DNA from: DASSTJ01 sp035707965
GTDB taxonomy: Bacteria > Actinomycetota > Actinomycetes > Actinomycetales > Angustibacteraceae
Length of the DNA stretch: 64,000 bases
Assembly: GCA_035707965.1 (NCBI GenBank)
Contig: DASSTJ010000202.1
Span: 6,900 to 70,899, forward strand
Direction of reading: 5' to 3'
Shown: positions 61,443 to 64,000 of the stretch, in pieces
How positions within the stretch are numbered: position 1 is the stretch's first letter
Layout: every line of letters starts with the position of its first letter
Position numbers and translations under genes: made by a program
The notes under the pieces: generated by a model
Databases searched by the model: none
What the model was told of the DNA's origin: nothing
Seen by the model: the letters and a program-made list of their open reading frames with translations, nothing else

Positions 61443-61445
61443 GGT

Positions 61446-62213
61446 TCACCAGGACCCGTCGGCCCGAGCCGACGGGTCCCGTCGTTCCGGCTCGACCGGC
61501 GCAGGCAGCAGGCAGAACTCGTTGCCGGAGGCGTCGGCGAAGTGCCGCCACGGCAGGGTGCCCCAGCCGAGGTGCAGCTCACGACCACCGCGAGCGGCGA
61601 TCCCTGCGGCCACCTCGTCCGGGTCGTCGGAAGCTTCCAGGCGGACGTCGAGGTGCACCCGGTTCTTGACGTCACCCTTGGCACCCGGCTCAGGGCGCAG
61701 CTCCAGGACCGGACCCCGCCCGGAGCGATGGCGGAGTGACGTGCTGCTCGCGGGAACCTCCGCCCACCCGCTGACCCACGTCCAGAGGTGACGTTCCTCG
61801 TCGGGGTCGGCGCAGTCCAGCCGCAGGGCAGCCAGCGGGCCGGTGCCGTCGGCGGGCGACGTGCCGGTGACGCGGAAGGGATTGCCCTCGAGGTCGGCGA
61901 GCACCACGGAGCCCGCGTCTCCTCCTGCCCCGGCGACGTCGTCCAGCCGTCGCGCTCCGAGGGCGACGAGCCGGTCGACGACCTCCGTCTGGCGCTCGCC
62001 CCCCACCACGTCCAACCGCAGACGCGACGGCACCGCCGGCAGCCGGGGCACGCGCTGAAAGCAGAGGTCCAGCACCGGACCACCCTCGACGGCGAGCCGG
62101 GTCTCGTAGCCCTCCGGCTCGTCAGTGAGCTGCTCGCCACGGACCACCGCCTCCCAGAACCGACCGAGCACGGCGGGCTCGACCGCGTCCATGACGACGT
62201 TCTCCACGAACAT
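61446..62213 (-). CDS. VOC (glyoxalase/dioxygenase) superfamily protein
   Basis: A 255-residue protein of two VOC modules. The first (~1-120) has VVMDAVEPAVLGRFWEAVVR and VLADLEGNPFRV; the second (~130-245) has LRLDCADPDEERHLW, RVHLDVRLEASDDPDE and FADASGNEFCLLP. Such pairs often lack a defined metal reaction and may bind or detoxify small molecules. ATG 62213 lies seven bases after TAACCT. Its 3' end overlaps the tRNA terminator hairpin. Confidence 0.85.
   Translation of the reverse strand: MFVENVVMDAVEPAVLGRFWEAVVRGEQLTDEPEGYETRLAVEGGPVLDLCFQRVPRLPAVPSRLRLDVVGGERQTEVVDRLVALGARRLDDVAGAGGDAGSVVLADLEGNPFRVTGTSPADGTGPLAALRLDCADPDEERHLWTWVSGWAEVPASSTSLRHRSGRGPVLELRPEPGAKGDVKNRVHLDVRLEASDDPDEVAAGIAARGGRELHLGWGTLPWRHFADASGNEFCLLPAPVEPERRDPSARADGSW
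61452..61479 (+). terminator. Hairpin terminator of tRNA-Leu
   Basis: A perfect 12-bp stem (GGACCCGTCGGC / GCCGACGGGTCC) with a 4-base loop starts 10 bases after the CCA end. It is inside the 3' end of the convergent VOC gene. Confidence 0.75.
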
Positions 62214-62220
62214 GAGCGTC

Positions 62221-62226
62221 AGGTTA
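62221..62226 (-). promoter_or_regulatory. -10 box of the VOC gene (leaderless)
   Basis: TAACCT on the minus strand ends seven bases before ATG 62213. Confidence 0.45.
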
Positions 62227-62247
62227 GGTGATCACGGGCTGACCGCT

Positions 62248-63198
62248 TCAGGCCGCGTCACCGTCGTACCAGCGCAGCACCCGGAGCGCACGCAGCGTGT
62301 TCCAGCGGCTCGGCCGGCCGTCGCCGCCCTCGAGGGAGAAGTGCATCGCGCCCGGATGCGTGTTCTCGAGCAGCCAGCTGCCGTCTGACTGCTGCTTGTG
62401 GCGCAGACGGTCGACGGCCTCGTCGAGCCGAGGGTCCGGGGTGCCGCTGGACGACCGGAAGTAGTCCAAGCCGTGCAGCACGTCGTAGTGCCACTGCGGC
62501 GGGAACGAGAACTGCAACCATGCGGGGTCGGCGATCTCGCCGGTGCTGGCGCGGCGGAACAGGTGGCGGGTCAAGAGGTACTCCTCGGCGGAGCGCCGGG
62601 AGTCGGCGACGGGCACGGCTCCCCCGGCGCGTTCGTACTCCAGCAGCCCGTCGAGCACGCAGATGGTCGTGTGGAAGGACGACCGGGTCGACCCGTTCTC
62701 CGCCTCGCAGTTCCAGCCCCCGTCCTCGAGCTGCTCACCCAGCAACCGCGTCACGACGCCGTCGACGTCCTGCCCGAAGTACGCGCCCACGGCGACCGTG
62801 CCACCGTTGATGCACGGTTCCACCTCGCCCCCGAAGAACGGCAGGTCGTCGTACTCCCACCGGCAGTGCTCACGAACTCCCGCCATCGCGGCCCGCACCC
62901 GAGGGTCGTCGGGCTCGATGCCGAAGTGCCGCAGGAGGCGAAGGGTGGGAAGCGTCGCGGTCCACGGCTGGCTGCCCGGCTCCGCGTGCGCCAGTCGCCA
63001 GTCGCCGTTCGGGAAGCACGCTCCTCCGGCCCACTGACCGTTCTTCTGCAGGTCGAGCAGCTGCTTGCCCCAGCCCGTCTCGGCGATGCGGGACCGTTCG
63101 CGCACCACCTCGTCGGCCGGCGCGTCGGTGAGGTCCTGCAGCACCTGCCAGCGGAGGGCGGGGTCGGAGTCCAGCAGCCAGGTGGTGACGTCGTCCAT
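62248..63198 (-). CDS. Alpha/alpha-toroid protein, squalene-cyclase/prenyltransferase-like
   Basis: A 316-residue soluble protein made of repeated helix pairs with the Gly-x-Trp/QW-like pattern of the alpha/alpha toroid (QKNGQWAGGACFPNGDW, LEDGGWNCEAENGSTRSS, KQQSDGSWLLEN). It lacks a clear DxDD cyclase motif, so it is not a true squalene-hopene cyclase. The substrate is unknown. ATG 63198 follows GGGAGGA. It lies next to the VOC gene; the gap is 34 bases, so they may be co-transcribed. Confidence 0.8.
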   Translation of the reverse strand: MDDVTTWLLDSDPALRWQVLQDLTDAPADEVVRERSRIAETGWGKQLLDLQKNGQWAGGACFPNGDWRLAHAEPGSQPWTATLPTLRLLRHFGIEPDDPRVRAAMAGVREHCRWEYDDLPFFGGEVEPCINGGTVAVGAYFGQDVDGVVTRLLGEQLEDGGWNCEAENGSTRSSFHTTICVLDGLLEYERAGGAVPVADSRRSAEEYLLTRHLFRRASTGEIADPAWLQFSFPPQWHYDVLHGLDYFRSSSGTPDPRLDEAVDRLRHKQQSDGSWLLENTHPGAMHFSLEGGDGRPSRWNTLRALRVLRWYDGDAA

Positions 63199-63314
63199 CG
63201 TTCCTCCCGTGGATCGGCTTCTCGGCGACGCTAGGAGCCATTCCGGACGAAACCGTTCCTCACGCCGTGGATATCCGGTCGACATCGCGGGCGACGTCAA
63301 CCACCCTGCCGAAG

Positions 63315-64000
63315 GTGACGAGCAGCGAGGTCTGGGACGCGGAGACGGCGGAGCGCTACGAGCAGGACTCGGCCGAGATGTTCGCAGCGCAGGTGGTGGC
63401 GCCCGCGGTCGAGCTGCTCGCCGGCCTGGCCGGTTCGGGGGCGGCCCTCGAGCTGGCGATCGGGACCGGACGGATCGGGGTGCCGCTGCTCGAACGCGGG
63501 GTCCCGGTCAGCGGGATCGAGCTGTCGGCCCCGATGGTGCAGCAGCTGCGCGGCCGGGTCGACGAGGCGTCGCTGCCGGTCGTCCTGGGTGACATGGCGA
63601 CGACGCGGGTGCCCGGCGCGTTCTCGCTCGTCTACGTCGTGTGGAACAGCCTGATGAACGTGCGGACGCAGGACGAGCAGGTGCAGTGCTTCGTCAACGC
63701 GGCGCGGCACCTGAGCGTGGGTGGTCGCTTCGTCGTCGAGATCGCGGTCCCCGGCTTGCGCCGGCTGCCTCCCGGACAGCTTGCGGTCCCCTTCGAGGTG
63801 AGCGACGGGCACCTCGGCTTCGACACCTACGACCTGGTGACGCAGGCCTTGACGTCGCACCACTACCGCCGCGAGCCGGACGGGACCGTTCGATATGGCG
63901 CCGGGCACTTCCGCTACGTGTGGCCCTCCGAGCTGGACCTCATGGCGCGCATCGCCGGTCTCGAGCGTGAGCACCGGTACGCCGACTGGCACGCCCACCC
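63315..64000 (+). CDS. SAM-dependent methyltransferase (class I), cut by window end
   Basis: Open from GTG 63315 to the right edge, ~228 codons. It has SSEVWDAETAERYEQDSAEM at the N-terminus, the SAM motif I ALELAIGTGRIGVPLLERG (~43-61), VSGIELSAPMVQQLRGR, and LVYVVWNSLMNVRTQDEQ as motif II/post. This fits the Methyltransf_25-like group of small-molecule methylases. Substrate unknown; the C-terminus is missing. Confidence 0.87.
   Translation, partial: MTSSEVWDAETAERYEQDSAEMFAAQVVAPAVELLAGLAGSGAALELAIGTGRIGVPLLERGVPVSGIELSAPMVQQLRGRVDEASLPVVLGDMATTRVPGAFSLVYVVWNSLMNVRTQDEQVQCFVNAARHLSVGGRFVVEIAVPGLRRLPPGQLAVPFEVSDGHLGFDTYDLVTQALTSHHYRREPDGTVRYGAGHFRYVWPSELDLMARIAGLEREHRYADWHAH

Overview
The window is chromosomal DNA of a high-GC actinobacterium. 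Evidence is the full Pup-proteasome system (pup, prcB, prcA, pafA, dop, arc), the DNA-damage regulators PafB/PafC, RbpA, the mycothiol ligase MshC, a polyprenol-phosphate mannose synthase beside an apolipoprotein N-acyltransferase, and many leaderless genes with TANNNT -10 boxes. The gene set suits a free-living aerobe, perhaps a Micrococcales or Nocardioides relative; I cannot fix the genus. There is one tRNA gene (Leu-GAG). I see no insertion sequence, phage, plasmid or CRISPR array.

Region 1 (1-5379): the tail of a glycerophosphodiester phosphodiesterase, a UMF1-type MFS transporter, rbpA behind a SigR-like promoter, then ppm1 and lnt on the minus strand. The 556 bases upstream of lnt hold no convincing gene but contain three inverted repeats, including a long nested hairpin.

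Region 2 (5380-15020): a split lysine catabolism locus. kamD-kamE-kal are co-transcribed, kdd diverges from kamA, and an Lrp/AsnC regulator and an acyl-CoA dehydrogenase follow. Together they would take lysine via beta-lysine and 3,5-diaminohexanoate towards 3-aminobutyryl-CoA and crotonyl-CoA. The cleavage enzyme Kce is not in the window. A PlsC-type acyltransferase and an amidohydrolase sit inside the locus. A 17-bp palindrome lies between kdd and kamA.

Region 3 (15093-32739): a flap-nuclease-type exonuclease, helY, a lipid kinase, tatC, tatA, two small unknown genes, pafC-pafB, DUF3866, two FKBP prolyl isomerases, pafA, a SDR-type epimerase, prcA-prcB, pup and dop. Pup ends in Glu, so it needs no deamidation before ligation; Dop would then act mainly as depupylase.

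Region 4 (32776-42566): DUF3054 and a NUDIX hydrolase leave dop from a symmetrical divergent promoter. A heterodimeric ABC exporter, bounded by hairpins on both sides, lies between dop and arc. It is followed by arc, trmI, an M50 site-2 protease and a RecB-like Fe-S nuclease.

Region 5 (42817-64000): an FtsX-type ABC transporter, a HAD phosphatase coupled to cobalamin-dependent metH, a PAC2 protein, mshC, the SCO1664-like kinase/DUF3090/histidine-phosphatase group, corA, uppP, an LLM-class oxidoreductase, an aldo/keto reductase, an aspartate-rich protein, DUF5703, an M20 peptidase, tRNA-Leu, a VOC protein, an alpha/alpha-toroid protein and a methyltransferase cut by the window edge.
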